NCBI RefSeq assembly: GCF_947507565.1
Contig: NC_089183.1
Coordinates: forward strand, 930,001-994,000
From: Oscarella lobularis
Taxonomy: Eukaryota > Porifera > Homoscleromorpha > Homosclerophorida > Oscarellidae
DNA: 64,000 nt
Direction of reading: 5' to 3'
Positions 36,101 through 49,600 of the stretch are shown here, piece after piece. The translations under genes were made by a program, and so were the position numbers. Under the pieces are notes generated by a model. The model was not told the DNA's origin. It saw nothing but the letters and a program-made list of their open reading frames with translations, and searched no databases. The stretch's first letter is position 1; every line of letters starts with the position of its first letter.

Positions 36101-39100
36101 AAGTGCCTTCCTGACTTCTTCCACGATCCGACGAGAAGTCTAAATGATTCGCAAGTTTGCATAGGTGGGTTCTCCGAGCTAGACAAAGCGTTGTACTCTA
36201 TGCTGCACGAGGCCAAGATTTCTCTCTATAGAATGCTCCGATTGTGACGGTTTTGGCACGAAAGCGTGTAACGCGACCAACTGCATTTGTCACCCAAACG
36301 TCGAAGGCGATTTTTGCCGGAACTGTACGTGCGGTTTTGGAAAGATTCAGGACGCGGTGGCCGGATGCGAATGTAAGAGACAGAGGGAAGAAAACTCATG
36401 CTTAAGTTTTTTTTATTTTACTTAGCGTGCGACTGTGATTTGAATGGCACGATATCGTGTTCGGGAAGTCCGACGACGAGTCGAGTCGCATGCGATCAAG
36501 TATCCGGCGAGTGCGCGTGCAAAAGGAACGTTATGGGTTCGCGGTGCGATACGTGCAAGGTACGGAACAACGTTGGGGAGTAGCGCGTTTATCTGTAGTC
36601 TGCTCCAGCCTGGATTTCACAGTCTATTGAGCACGAATAGCTACGGTTGCGCGTGGTGCAGCTGTCCGACGCTGACGATTTCTTCGTCGATATGCGACGT
36701 CGATACAGGAGCTTGTTTGTGCTTACCCGGACTCAACGGATCGCGATGCCGTGAAATCCTGCCCGGGTTTTTCGTTCCCGGCATCGAGGGAATCATTTAT
36801 GAGGGAGAGTTTGCCATTCTATCGGTAAGACGTTGCTGCTGCCGTTCCCATGGGCTGATTAAAGGCTCTAGGGAGCTGAAATTGAACTCAGTCCTTCTAC
36901 GCCGTTTACCGGCAGCGGTTGCGCGCGATTCGACGATGTTGGCGATAATGCAGTCTTTGAAATTCCTGTTCCTCGTCTAACTATTCACTATCAGCTTGTC
37001 CTTCGCTATTCTGTAAGACCGTTTGACTTTTCCTCATTGTTTTAGTACGTGAAGTAATAGGCGGATGCTGATACCGGCCAAGTTGAAGTTACGGTAAGAA
37101 GGTTTGGAAGTGGCAACTATTCGTGCCTCTGCGGCGACTCTGTCAGCGGACAGAACGTGTTGAATACTTCATTCACACTTGTAACTTCCAATGATTTCAT
37201 TGAAGTCCAAGCTGCTGGGATCTGTCTTCAAGCAAGCGATACAATCACTGTTACTGTGTCTCATTTGACAGCACCCGCCATTTGGTGTTTAGACTCTGTA
37301 AGTTTTGTGCGTTTTTTAGTCTAGAATTAATCAGAACTGTGTCAATAGGTTGTATTGATCCCTTTGGAAGTTGACATTCAGGACGTTATATTTGCTTGGG
37401 CAGACGTCATCCTGCCTGATTTATCATTTGCGGGCTGCTACTTCCCTAGAACCAACGAATTAACTGCACCCACGGGTAACTGCCTGCAGTTCTCTATTGA
37501 AGTAACTGCTTGGTTGTTTGGGGGAGCTATCGGTGAGACAACTTAGAATCCCCTCTGCTGTGAATCGTGAACGTTTACGCGTAGAATGTGGCTGTTCTCC
37601 GAATGGAACTGACTCTACTTCCAATGGAGAATGTGATCAGTTTAGTGGGGCGTGCACCTGCAAGAGCAACGTTTTACCGGGAGGAAAATGCGACACATGC
37701 AAGGTACGGAAAGATGCTCTGTAGTTAGTTGTTATACGAGTTTATTTTCTGAGTTTAGGATGTATTTTTTGGTTTGAGCACCAGTTTAGCAGCTGGCTGT
37801 CAGGCCTGTCCGTGTTTGAGTATCACATCAACGTCTTCAGTTTGCAACAAAGAGTCTGGTCAGTGCTCGTGCAAAAGCGGATTGACAGGCCAAATGTGTG
37901 ATCAAGTCATGTCTGGATATTTTGTGCACAATTTGGAAGGCGTCTACTATGAAGGAGAAGACGCTCAGCTAATGGTGCTTCTGTTTCTTTAAGGCGTTTT
38001 ATTGCTTCTGTGCTAGTTTCTTTTTTTTATGTGACAAGGGTCTCAAGGCGGTCACTCCTTCCGACCCGTCAATGCTGTCTGGCCGTGCGTGCGCCCAATT
38101 TAAGGCTGTTGGAGACCAAGCGACGATACGGCTTCAAGTTCCACTTCAAACGATTCGCTATCGTCTTCGTATGCGCTATACGGCAAGTCAATTGCTTCAT
38201 ACGTTGATATGTACTATGTGCTGGGATAGGCCGATGCGGACACTGGAAACGTTGATTTTATTGTGACGAGAGAGGGAAACAGCAACTACTCTTGCGGTGC
38301 GACTTCAGTCAGCGGACAAGATTTATTTCAAAACGAATTTACACTGACTTCTACTGCGATTGATGTCATTGACGTCGCACCCAACCTTTGCCTTAAAGCT
38401 AATGACACGATCATTCTCACGGCTACGCAAACAGGGGCACCTCCAGATTGGTGTCTAGATGCGGTATTTTATTATTTATTTTCAAACGTAATTGTAGTGA
38501 CTGAGATTTATAGGCGTTCTTGATGCCGTTGCAATCAGAATTCGGTAGTGAGGTTACAAACAATGAGATCTTTGTTTTCCCTGGCTGCTATAGCAACAGA
38601 CTCACTGAGCTGGGTCCACCAAGTAATCCTGCATGTGAACCATTCACCGTCCGAGCATCTGGTTGGCTATTCGACGGAGCATTTGGTAAAACAATAATCT
38701 CACTGACTAGTTAGAAAGGCTTTATTCAGTGTCTTGCAGAATGTAACTGTGATTCCGTCGCTGCAAACAATTCTAACTTGTGCGACCCATTCGGCGGTCA
38801 GTGTGATTGTGCTGATAGCGTGATTGGGCGAACGTGTTCAGCGTGCGGTTACAATTCATTCAACGTGACCAGCTCGGGCTGTCAAGGTTAATAGAGTCAT
38901 TTAATTAGCAAGTAGTATACGCATGTTTTTGTATAGCCTGTGATTGCGTTGAAGCGGGAACCAATCCGTCGTGCCCTTGTGACTCGACAACCGGCGAGTG
39001 CCTATGCAAGGATAATTTCACTGGAGAAAGATGTCATTTGTGCAAGTCTGGTTTCAAGCGGGAATTGGTAAATGGCAATGAATCGATTCCGTGCGTCCCT

Positions 39101-41236
39101 TGCGAGTGTAACGGTCATTCGTTCGTTTGCCATCCAATAACGGGCGTTTGCATGAACTGCTCGAATAACACTGTGGGCAATTTCTGCGAAGAGTGCGAAG
39201 ACGGGTTCTTCGGTGACGCCTCGTCTGGCGGCTCTTGCCAAGCGTGCATGTGCAATCACCCTCTCGGATCGAACAGCATCGTTTGCGACAAAGTAGAACT
39301 ACCTCATGTGTCTAAAGCTGTGCTAATGCCGATTATGTGTGCATACAGGTGTCTGGTAATTGTTCGTGCCATGTTGGATTTGTCGGCCGAATCTGTGACG
39401 CCTGCGGAGACGGCTTCTATGATTCGTCTAACGGCTGTCGGGGTAAGACTAAACTGTCAGCGTACTTTGTATATATTGAAAAACGGCTTTAGCCTGCAAT
39501 TGCTCTGGAGCAGGAACCGATCCGAAGGGCCCATGCAACTCGACAACCGGTGAGTGCGTGTGCAAGGAGAATTTTAGCGGAGAGAAATGCGACCGATGCG
39601 CCGCTTCGTTTTTTAATTACTCCGCGTGCGATCCGTGCGACTGCGACGCGCAATTCTCCGTCAATTCGACGTGCGACGAGTCCGGCGCGTGTACGTGCAA
39701 AACCGGCGTCGAAGGAGCTAAATGCGACGGCGGATGTCGTGACGGATATTTTAATCTGACTTCGAATGGCTGCTCGGCGTGCACCTGTTTGTCGATCGGC
39801 ACCGGCGGCAATTTAACGTGCGATAAGGTGACGGGTCAGTGCGACTGCATTGACGGCGTCACCGGCGTGACGTGCGATCGGTGCCAAAAGGGATTTTACG
39901 GATTTGGTCGTTTTTCTGGGATCGCTTGCCGTAAGTGTTTCTGTAATGAACATGCCGACGGCTGCTCATTGAGAGAAATCCCGACTTCGGCGATTAAGTC
40001 CACGTTTGACGTGGACGATGAAGGCTGGACTATTATTTCTAACAATGGAGCAAGCCAATTCTCGGTCTCTCGCGATCGGTAATGTGAAGTTAATTAATTA
40101 GGAATTCTACTCACGGACTGTGTTTGACAGGCAAGGTTTTTTGCGCGATAGTGGCTACCAATTTTTTGCTGCTCCTCCCAAGTATCTTGGGAATCAACTC
40201 GCATCATATGGGCAGCTTTTCACTTTTGATTTAGGTTTGGAATCTATATGTGGCGACTACCCGTTGTCCAATGCCAGCGATAGTCTGAGGCTGAAGGGAG
40301 GAAATGTTTCCGAATTTTTATCTTACTCATTTCCAAGTAACTCTCCTATCGGGAACCGCCCAAATATTCCTCTCCAAACATTCACAGTACGTGCAAGATA
40401 ATAAGAAAGCAATTTTTTATCACTCAGCTGTTGTAGATTAAAATGGTTGAATCAAATTTCTTCTATAAAAGCGACTCTGATAAAGGATCCCATAGACCTG
40501 TCACAAAGGAAGAATTTTTGAATACTCTTGGGGATCTTAAAGAACTGCTAATTTGGATGTACGCTGTACGGATAAAGAGATAAGAGCAAGAGAATGTTTC
40601 TAATTTACTGAACGGTTTGTGTACTGTGTAGGATCTCTGTTTCTATGTTTCTCTCGACAATGTAACACTGAACCGAGCGAATGCTACCGAGAACTGCACG
40701 TGCGACGTTGGATACGAGGGGCTCTCCTGTGAGTCGTGCCAAGAAGGCTTTTTTGCTGATGCATTGCACGGCGGTAATTGTCAACCGTGCGACTGCGCGT
40801 CGTTTGGGTCGAATAGCACAATTTGCGACAATGTAAGAAAAGTAACGCGGCGCTCATATGCCTAGTTTTACAGTCGACTGTAGGTAACCGGACTTTGCGA
40901 TTGCAAAAGGAGATTTACTGGGAGGCGATGTGACACCGACATTTGCGAGTCGTGCTTCTGCTACGGTCACAGCGACCGTTGCGCGTACGACGAGCAAAGA
41001 GGCTGCGTGTGCGTCGATTGCGAGCACAACACCACCGGCGATCGATGTGAAAAGTGCCTTGCAGACTTTTTCCGTGATCCCGGCAAAGAGCCGAACGATC
41101 CAACCGTTTGCTTGCGTAAGTGTGGGGTATGAAACAGTGTTGCACGAGTTTGAAATGTTTCGGCGCAAAGTAGATGTTAGTGCGAGCTGATTGAATGCGA
41201 TGAATTGTAGATGCTGAAAATTTGGGCAAAGAGTAA
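33131..41236 (+). CDS. Laminin-like secreted protein, copy B: rearranged, two IVA and two IVB modules
   Basis: Same signal peptide and LN domain as copy A (MELVAVLFLLFLGPL; HRGEFAVDGNFSTFWQAATF), then a different order: LE repeats to about 34735, a first laminin IV type A domain (35040-35690; TSTFEVDNEGW), LE repeats, two IVB modules (36870-37540 and 38040-38680), LE repeats, a second IVA domain (40000-40580; STFDVDDEGW) and terminal LEs ending HAENLGKE. The first IVA block joins the early EGF inside one exon near 34713-34735, and returns to the early EGF series at about 36093-36115. Both joins are in frame with EGF cysteine spacing kept. The upstream TATA is mutated (CATACATA). All frames I followed remain open, so it is probably coding, not a pseudogene. 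Its expression may differ from A and C. Confidence 0.8.
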
Positions 41237-41349
41237 GTGTAGAGTTTTTGCAGTTGCATGTATCATTTGATCAAACCAATTGGTGCGGCTAGGATAGGAT
41301 AAGTTCGAACTGCCATGCATTCTGACAAAAAGGTAATAAATTGATGTTT

Positions 41350-42396
41350 CTAAAGACGGATTCCAACTGACATCCTTTTCTTCCCAAGATTTTTGTATCC
41401 GTTTGCATTAAAAGCAATTCCATCAAAGTTGTTTTGACCAAAGTCACCATCTGTTCGGAAATACGAAGTTGAACGGTCGCCACACCAGCTGTTACACTTC
41501 TTGGAGCAGTTGGTATCGCCGCTCATAAAGTATCCTGGATAGTACGGATTACGCGAATCGTCAGAATTATCACATATTAAAAATTGATAGCGATATTGCG
41601 TTGAAGCGGCGCCATGTCCTGTCCAGAAACCGTAGGTATTTCCTGGTACATTGTAGTCTGTGGTTCTTGTGACTATAGATCCATGGGTGTTTTTAGTAAA
41701 CCAAGCGGAAAGTCCACCTGCGTCATGGTCAACATAGAGGACTTCTTTGAACTACAGGTAGAAGACAGAGAGTGGATACCGTTTTACATACTTATTGCTA
41801 CTCCCGGGAATGCTACTGCAATCAGCTCTATAGCCACTTGTTCCATACGGCTTTTGTGGATTGTACGTCTTTTCCGTCTTCAATTTCACGGCAGAGTCAG
41901 TGGTATAGCACATACTCCAGCCTCCACCAGCCGTCGTCATATCGCAATACACCTTTTTTTAAAAAAGAAGAGCTGGTCAATGTAGGTCTTCTTTAGCTGT
42001 GTTTTCTGACCTGAAATGCTCCTTGATATAAGGATGAGTCCGGGTTTATCCAATAGACACCACTGGGCAAATTTGGATCCTTTTGCTTTATGTCTTTGCA
42101 TGATTTTCCGGGATTGATTTTTGTATTTCCAGATGCAGAACTTTCGCCCCTAAGCGATCTCCACTCTTTTCCATTGCAGTACATCAGTAGCCCGTCAGAA
42201 TAATTAAATGCCACGAATCCTTGAGATTTATCTTTACAAGCTTCATAAAAGAAGACTATTGAATATTACCAGCCGTTTCCAAATTGCACGCTCTGTAATT
42301 TCGACCGTCAGCAAGCCAAACACTTTCAATCCTTGCTCCAGCTGCAAAGGCAGCTGCCAGAAGGAAGAAAACACTGCTGCAGGGATGTAAAGTCAT
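41350..42396 (-). CDS. FReD gene copy B, ATG intact but a 5' splice site mutated
   Basis: Starts at ATG 42396 (MTLHPCSSVFF). Carries the GFVAFNYSDGLLMYCNGKEW module and the fibrinogen-like domain (VYCDMTTAGGGWSMCY), with a last exon clearly diverged from copies A and C (ICDNSDDSRNPYYPGYF; GQNNFDGIAFNANG) yet open and ending SVGIRL. As in copy A, the donor after CSSIP is GG rather than GT (variant base at 41804), so correct splicing of the last intron is doubtful. Read-through would truncate the protein before its C-terminal half. An open last exon despite divergence suggests past or continuing selection. Likely a secreted lectin-like protein when functional. Confidence 0.6.
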
Positions 42397-42546
42397 CTTC
42401 AGTTGCCTCTGCTGGCTCTGTCGAGTAAGACTATATATCTGCGTCAAGCTCCGGAGACGGAAATCCGAAGTTTGTCGCTAAAAACGGCGTGATCTGCGCA
42501 CCGTATTTTCGTGATATAGATACTGTTTACGCATGCTCATTTGCAT

Positions 42547-42649
42547 TTGCGTTCTTTTCCGTCTTTTCGACGCGTCTGCGATTCCTCGTGTCAGGGGATC
42601 GAGCGACTTTAGCGTCACGTCGGATCTTAGCGCCGCGAAAGTAGAAAAC
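42547..42649. repeat. Dispersed repeat upstream of FReD copies (first of three)
   Basis: The block starting TTCTTTTCCGTCTTTTCGACG and ending in AGCGCCGCGAAAGTAGAAAACGA recurs near 53612-53722 and 56431-56528, each time just beyond a FReD 5' end. It is part of the duplicated unit. Confidence 0.75.
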
Positions 42650-43225
42650 GAGAACAATCAGGGTGAGAAGCAGCATTAGAACCCAAAAACCTTGTCTCCA
42701 TATAGATCAATTCACAAAACCTTTTATTATTGACTAGTCGTCATCACTCTCTTTTCTCTCTTAGATTCATTTGTCAGCTATTGACAGATTTTCGTCCTCT
42801 CTCCGCCTCCGCCTCCGAAATAACGTCGACAATCGCTCGACGAATTCGCGACAAAGGAAAAGGCGTCGTCTTTTCTCTACAGCCGGCCGTTAAATTGGCA
42901 ACACCGCCACATCAATCGCAGTCGACGACGCAACCTCGTGCCATATCCGTAGCGTCAGGAATTCTCACGCGATCGAGAAGACGAAATTTGCCGCATGAAA
43001 GTCATCATGAAACGGACGGAAAGGCGATCGACCAAAGTCCGGCGCTTCCGCGTCTGCCGCCGCCGCCGTCCGGGCGACGAATGCCTCGTCGTTTCATGAA
43101 GGAGAATCGATATATATATAGAAACACTTACGTCATCGATCTACTTTGTGAGCGATCTACTATGTTGGCCTAACAGTCGTTTGACTCCGGGGATGCCAAG
43201 CCGCAGTAACTGGAAAAATGTTTGT
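42650..43225 (+). pseudogene. Kinesin-8 tail-exon pseudogene fragment
   Basis: Duplicate of the kinesin gene from the end of a stalk exon (GAGAACAATCAG) through the Ser/Pro-rich tail exon ([36 protein letters not shown]), with small indels. After MKENR it breaks into unrelated AT-rich sequence and then resumes at the last ~40 bp of the gene (CGTTTGACTCCGGGGATGCC). No motor domain is present. It introduces the third laminin unit. Confidence 0.85.
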
Positions 43226-43379
43226 AACGTAAGCTTTGACAACGATTTTGAATGTATTGCACGTATATCTCTATATACAATGTACGAAGCCTGCACATGC
43301 ATACACCAGAGCTCTTATCTTCGAAGTCAGGGCCATAGAGGATACTGTAAAGTGTTGTTGTTGTTCCACTTGTTCAGAC

Positions 43380-43399
43380 CATAGATATGTTTATCTATG
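43380..43399. repeat. Shortened palindrome in laminin C upstream region
   Basis: CATAGATA-TGTT-TATCTATG: the 8-bp stem is kept, but the long A/T core of copy A is replaced by a 4-nt loop. GTTCAGAC still flanks both sides. Confidence 0.7.
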
Positions 43400-43657
43400 T
43401 TCAGACTAGGAGAAATTATTTTGCCGCCTTACACGCGCTCGTCGCGCATGCTCACTTCGCTTCTGTATGTTTTGTTTCCATTTTGACTTTTTCCTGCTTC
43501 ACAGTGAAATCCTGGACGCCTTTCGATCGAACCCCTTCTCGAAGATGATATAGACCGTTTCGGTAGACGGCAACACCGCCGTGGGTCTCCACTCAGCGCA
43601 GGGGAAAAAACGGAAATCGGTAATCGGCTGTCTACGTATGTTTTCATACGCTTGCGT

Positions 43658-43665
43658 TATAAATA
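43658..43665 (+). promoter_or_regulatory. TATA box (TATAAATA), laminin copy C
   Basis: Identical in sequence and in 24-bp spacing to copy A, within the same GCGTTATAAATAACGC palindrome. Confidence 0.5.
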
Positions 43666-43681
43666 ACGCGTTCCTATCACA

Positions 43682-46600
43682 ATGGAACTCGTCGCCGTTC
43701 TCTTTATTCTGTTTCTAGCGCCGCTTTCGACGTGTTCAAGCGAACGCGGCCTCTTTCCGGAAACGTCGAACGTCGCAGCTGAATTCTCAGCCACGTCGAC
43801 GTGCGGAAATCCACCGAATCTCTACTGTCCTCCCTACAGGCAAACAGCGTTGATAAAATGCCTGATTTGCAATGAAACGTCGGGAGACGACGTTCATCGC
43901 GGCGAATTCGCCGTCGACGGCAATTTCTCGACGTTCTGGCAAGCGACGACGTTCAAAGACGCGCTCAATGAGATGGTGAACGTGAGCGTGAGTCTCGGTG
44001 GAAAATTCCAAATCGATCGATCCGTTATTACCTTCAATACGTATCGACCCGAACTCATGATACTCGAAAAGTCGAACAACAACGGAACGACGTGGACACC
44101 TCTTCAATATTACGCGGCCAATTGCGGCAGATTTACGAGCATTGTCGAGCGAATGCGCTCTGAATTGCCCAACGAAAGCGAGAACACGATTGCCTTTTGC
44201 ATTCAGGAAGATACGATGCTCCAAGACCCCGAAACGGGGGGAACAGTAACAGGACCTTTGTCTATTTATTTAACCGTTAATCTTGTTTTAGGTGACGTAC
44301 GACGCAACTTTTCGGTATGGGGCGAATCGATTTGACGTCGCAGCTATCGTCGAGCATACTCTCATTACGAATCTACGAGCGCGTTTTCTCGACTTGGACA
44401 CGCGCGGCGACGTTTTCGTGTCGCCCAGCGAGCAAACGTTTGCCGCCTATTATTACGCTATCGAAGAGTGGGAAGTCGACGCTCGTTGCTACTGTTACGG
44501 CCACTCGAACGAATGTGTCGTCGACGATTCGAATAGGGTAATCTCGATTTAGTGATTCACTTGTTGTTCTTATGTCTCTTTGATTGTCAGATGACGGATA
44601 AATGCGTGTGCAGTCATAATACGGCTGGACCTAATTGCGATCGATGTCTTCCGCTCTTCAACCATAGGCCTTTTCGTCGAGGAAACTCGACGCACGCGAA
44701 TTCTTGCGAAGGTGCATTGAGGAAACGAGTCGTATGGCTGTAGAGACTTTATCGTTTTCTGCACTAGCGTGCGAGTGCCACGATCACGCTGATCGATGCG
44801 TGTACGACGAGGCTAAGGGGGTTGGCGTGTGCGTCGATTGCAAGCACAACACTGCGGGCGATCAATGTGAAAAGTGCCTTCCCAACTTCTTCCGCGATCC
44901 GTCGAGAAGTCTAAATGATATGCAAGTTTGCATAGGTGGGTTCTCCGAGCTAGATGTACTGTACGCTGCACGAGGCCAAGATTTCTCTCTATAGAATGCT
45001 CCAATTGCGACGGTATTGGCACGAAAGCTTGTAACGCGATCGGCTGCATTTGTCACCCAAACGTTGAAGGCGAGTTTTGCCGGAACTGTACGTGCGGTTT
45101 TGGAAAGATTCAGGACGCGGTAGCCGGATGCGAGTGTAAGAGACATGGAAGAGAAATCATGCTCAAGTTTTTTTCATTTTATTTAGCGTGCGACTGTGAT
45201 TTGAATGGTACGATAGCGTGTTCGGGAAGTCCGACGGCGAGTCGAGTCGTCTGCGATCAATTATCCGGCGAGTGCGCGTGCAAAACGAACGTCATGGGTC
45301 CGCGGTGCAATACGTGCAAGGTACGGAACAACGTTGGGGAGTAGCGCGTTTATCTGTATTCTGCTCCAGCCTGGATTTCACAGTCTATCGAGCGCGAATA
45401 GCGACGGTTGCACGGCGTGCGACTGTCCGACGCTGACAACGTCGTCGTCAATATGCGAGGTCGATACAGGAGCTTGTTTGTGCTTACCCGGTCTCAACGG
45501 ATCGCGATGCAACGAAATCCTGCCCGGCTTTTTCGTTCCCGGCATCGAGGGAATTATTTACGAGGGAGAGTTTGCCATTCTATCGGTAAGACGTTTCTGC
45601 TACCGCTCCCATGGGCTGATTGGGGGCTCTAGGGAGCTGAAATTAAAGTCAGTCCTGCTACGCCATTTACCGGCAGCGGTTGCGCGCGATTTGGCGACGT
45701 TGGCGATAAGGCAGTGTTTGAAATTCCAGTGCCTCGTCGAACTATTCGCTATCGGCTCGTCCTTCGCTATTCTGTAATATCGTTTGACTTTTTCCTCATT
45801 GCTTTAGTATGTGAAGTAATAGGCGGATGCTGATACCGGCTTAGTTGAAGTTACTGTAACAAGATCAGGAAGTGGCAACTATTCGTGCCCCTCAGGCGAT
45901 TCTGTCAGCGGACAGAACGTGTTGGATACTTCATTCACACTTGTAGCATCCAGTGATTTCATTGAAATCCAAGCTGCTGGGACTTGCCTTCAAGCGAGCG
46001 ATACAATCACTGTTACTGTGTCTCATTTGACAGCACCCGCCAATTGGTGTTTGGACTCTGTAAGTTTTGTGCGTTTCTTTTACTCTAGACTAATCAAAAC
46101 TGCTAATAGGTCTTATTGATTCCATTGCAAGCTGACATCCAGGACGTTATAATTGCTTCGTCAGAAGTCGCCTTGGCTGTGTTTTCATTCTCGGGCTGCT
46201 ACACCCCTAGAACCACCGAATTAACTGCCCCCACGGGTAACTGCCTGCAGTTCTCTATTGAAGTAACTGCTTGGTTGTTTGGGGGAGCTATCGGTGAGAC
46301 AACTTAGATTTCCCTCTGCTGTGAATCGTCAACGTTTACGCGTAGAATGTGGCTGCTCTCCGAACGGAACTGACCCTACTTCCATTGGAGAATGTGAGCC
46401 GTTCAGTGGCGCGTGCACCTGCAAGAGCAACGTTTTACCGGGAGGAAAATGCGACACGTGCAAGGTACGGGAAGATGCTCTGTAGTTAGTTGTTATACGA
46501 GTTTATTTGCTGGGGTTTAGGATGAATTTTTTGGATTGAGCACCAGTTTAGCAGCTGGCTGTCAAGCCTGTCCGTGTTTGAGTATTACATCAACGTCTTC

Positions 46601-49600
46601 AGTTTGCAATAAAGAGACTGGTCAGTGCTCATGCGAAAGCGGATTGACAGGCCAAACGTGTGATCAAGTCATGTCTGGATATTTCGTGCACAATTTGGAA
46701 GGCGTCTACTATGAAGGAGAAGACGCTCAGCTAATGGTGCTTCTGTTTCTCTAAGGCGTTTTATTGCTTCTGTGCTAGTTCTTTTTTTTTATGTGACAAG
46801 GGTCCCAAAGCGGTCACTCCTTCCGACCCGTCAATGCTGTCTGGCCGTGCGTGCGCCCAGTTTGAGGCTGTCGGAGACAAGGCGACGATACGGCTTCAAG
46901 TTCCACTTCAAACGATTCGCTATCGTCTTCGTATGCGCTATACGGTAAGTCAATTGCATTTCATACGTCGATATGTAGACACCATGTGCTGGGATAGGCC
47001 GATGCAGACACTGGAAACGTCGATTTTACTGTGACGAGAGAGGGACACAGCAACTACTCTTGCGGTGCGACTTCAGTCAGCGGACAAGATTTATTTCAAA
47101 ACGAATTTACACTGACTTCTACTGCGGTTGATGTCATTGACGTCGCACCCGACCTTTGCCTTGAAGCTAATGACACGATCATTCTCACGGCTACGCAAAC
47201 AGGGGCACCTCCAGATTGGTGTCTAGATGCGGTATTTTATTATTTATTTTCAAACGTAATTGTAGTGACTGAGATTTATAGGCTCTCTTGATGCCGTTGC
47301 AATCAGAATTCGGTAGTGAGGTTACAAACAATGAGATCTTTGTTTTCCCTGGCTGCTATAGCAACAGACTCACTGAGCTGGGTCCCCCAAGTGATCCGGC
47401 GTGTGAGCCATTCACAGTTCGAGCAGCTGGTTGGCTATTTGACGGAGCATCCGGTACAGCATCTGCGTATTAAAGTTTATTTGACGTTGATCTTTTTCTA
47501 GAATGCAATTGCAGTGAAGATGGAGCAAACAATTCTGACGTCTGTCAGATGTTCGGCGGACAGTGTGACTGCTTTGAGAGCGTCAACTGGAGAACGTGTT
47601 CGCGTTGCGAATACCAATTCTTTAATCTCAGCTCGGGAAAGGGATGCGAGGGTGAGTTCGAATTGCTCCACTAGATTACGTTGGAATTTTTTTCCCAGCT
47701 TGCAATTGTTTTGAAAATGGGACCAATCCTGATTCGCGTTTGAAATGCGATCAGATGGACGGGACGTGCGAGTGCAAGACGAACGTTGAATCGGGCAACA
47801 AATGCACAACCTGCGTGGTAGATAGCGACTTCAGATAAACGAACAAAGTAATTGTGAATTCTAGGATGAATTCTTTGGATTGCGCGGTGATAATTCTGAC
47901 GGCTGCGCGTCGTGCGGTTGCTCACTCTTGACGGCAACGAGTCTGACTTGCGACAAGGAAACGGGACAATGTCCTTGCTTCGATGGACTGCAAGGCCGAA
48001 CTTGCACCGACGTCAAGCCAGGATTTTACGTACCCAACTTGGAAGGGATTATTTATGAAGGGGAATACGCTCAGCTAATGGTGCGTGCGTATTTTTGTTT
48101 CACTCTTGTTTTCTTCTTACTGATATATCTAAGGGCCCTGAAGCAATTACGCCCTCAAATCCATCTTATATTTCCGGGCAAGCATGTGCGCAATTTATAG
48201 CCGTTGGAAACATCGCGACATTTCAGCTCAGAGTCCCACTTCAAACGATTCGTTATCGTCTTCGTATGCGCTATTCAGTAAGTCCATGGCGTTTATACGT
48301 CATTATATACTATGTGCTGAAATAGGCTGATGCCGATACTGGAGGCGTTGATTTTACTGTGACAAGAGTAGGAAGCAACAACTACTCTTGTGGGGCGATT
48401 TCAGTCAGCGGGCGAAATTTATTTCAAAATGGATTTACCCTTACTTCTACTGCGGCTGATGTCATTGACGTCGCACCTGACCTTTGCCTTGAAGCCAATG
48501 ACACAGTTATTTTCACGGTTACGCAAACAGGCGCACCTTCAGATTGGTGTCTAGATGCGGTATTTTATTATTCATTCTCAAACGTAAACTGAGTGAGATT
48601 TATAGGCGCTCTTGATGCCGTTGCAATCTGAATTCGGTAGTGATGTTACAAACAATGACATCTTTGGTTTTCCTGGTTGCTATACCAACAGACTCACTGA
48701 GCTGGGTCCGCCAAGTGATCCTGCATGTGAACCATTCAGTTTTAGAGCGGCTGCTTGGCTATTTGGACGAGCCTTCGGTAAAACTCTATTTAGTTGTACT
48801 TGAAAAGTCACCATTTTCTTTGCTATGCAGAGTGTAGCTGTGACGTGGTTGGCGCAAACGATTCCAACACGTGCGAAGCATTCGGCGGCCAATGTGACTG
48901 TTTTGATCGCGTTATTGGGCGAACTTGCTCAGAGTGTGAACACCAGTTTTTCAACCTCACTTCCGGATGCAAAGGTAGGTTGTTCATAGCCCTACTCGTT
49001 TTCTCATCGTACAATTTTGCAGCCTGCAACTGTTTTGAAAACGGAACCGATCCGGAGTCGTTCCTCAAATGCAATCAAATGGACGGAACGTGCACTTGCA
49101 AGGCCAGCGTGGAAGGTGATAAGTGCACCGTATGCAAGGTAAACGCTTTTTTCATTCTATTTAGATCAGAATAACCTGCTTTTAAAAACTAGGACGGTTT
49201 TTTCAACTTGGCAAGAGACGGCTGCGAGCCCTGCGTTTGTTCTTCAGCGACGACGTCTTCTTTGCTATGTAACAAAGAAACTGGGCAATGCGGATGCAAG
49301 CGCGGCTTCTACGGTGGAGATTGCGAGCAAGTCTTGCCCTCTTTCTATGTTCCCGGGCTGGAAGGGATTATTTACGAAGGAGAAGACGCTCAGCTAATGG
49401 TGGGTCGGCTTTTTTTTCCTAATTTGTTCACTGTTTCACTTTTTCTCAGGGTCCCAAACCTGTCTCTCCCATCGACTCGTCAATGCTGTCTGGCAGTGCA
49501 TGCGCTCAGTTTGAGGCTGTCGGAGACAAAGCGACGATAAGGCTTCAAGTTCCACTTCAAACGATTCGCTATCGCCTTCGCATGCGCTACTCAGTAAGTT

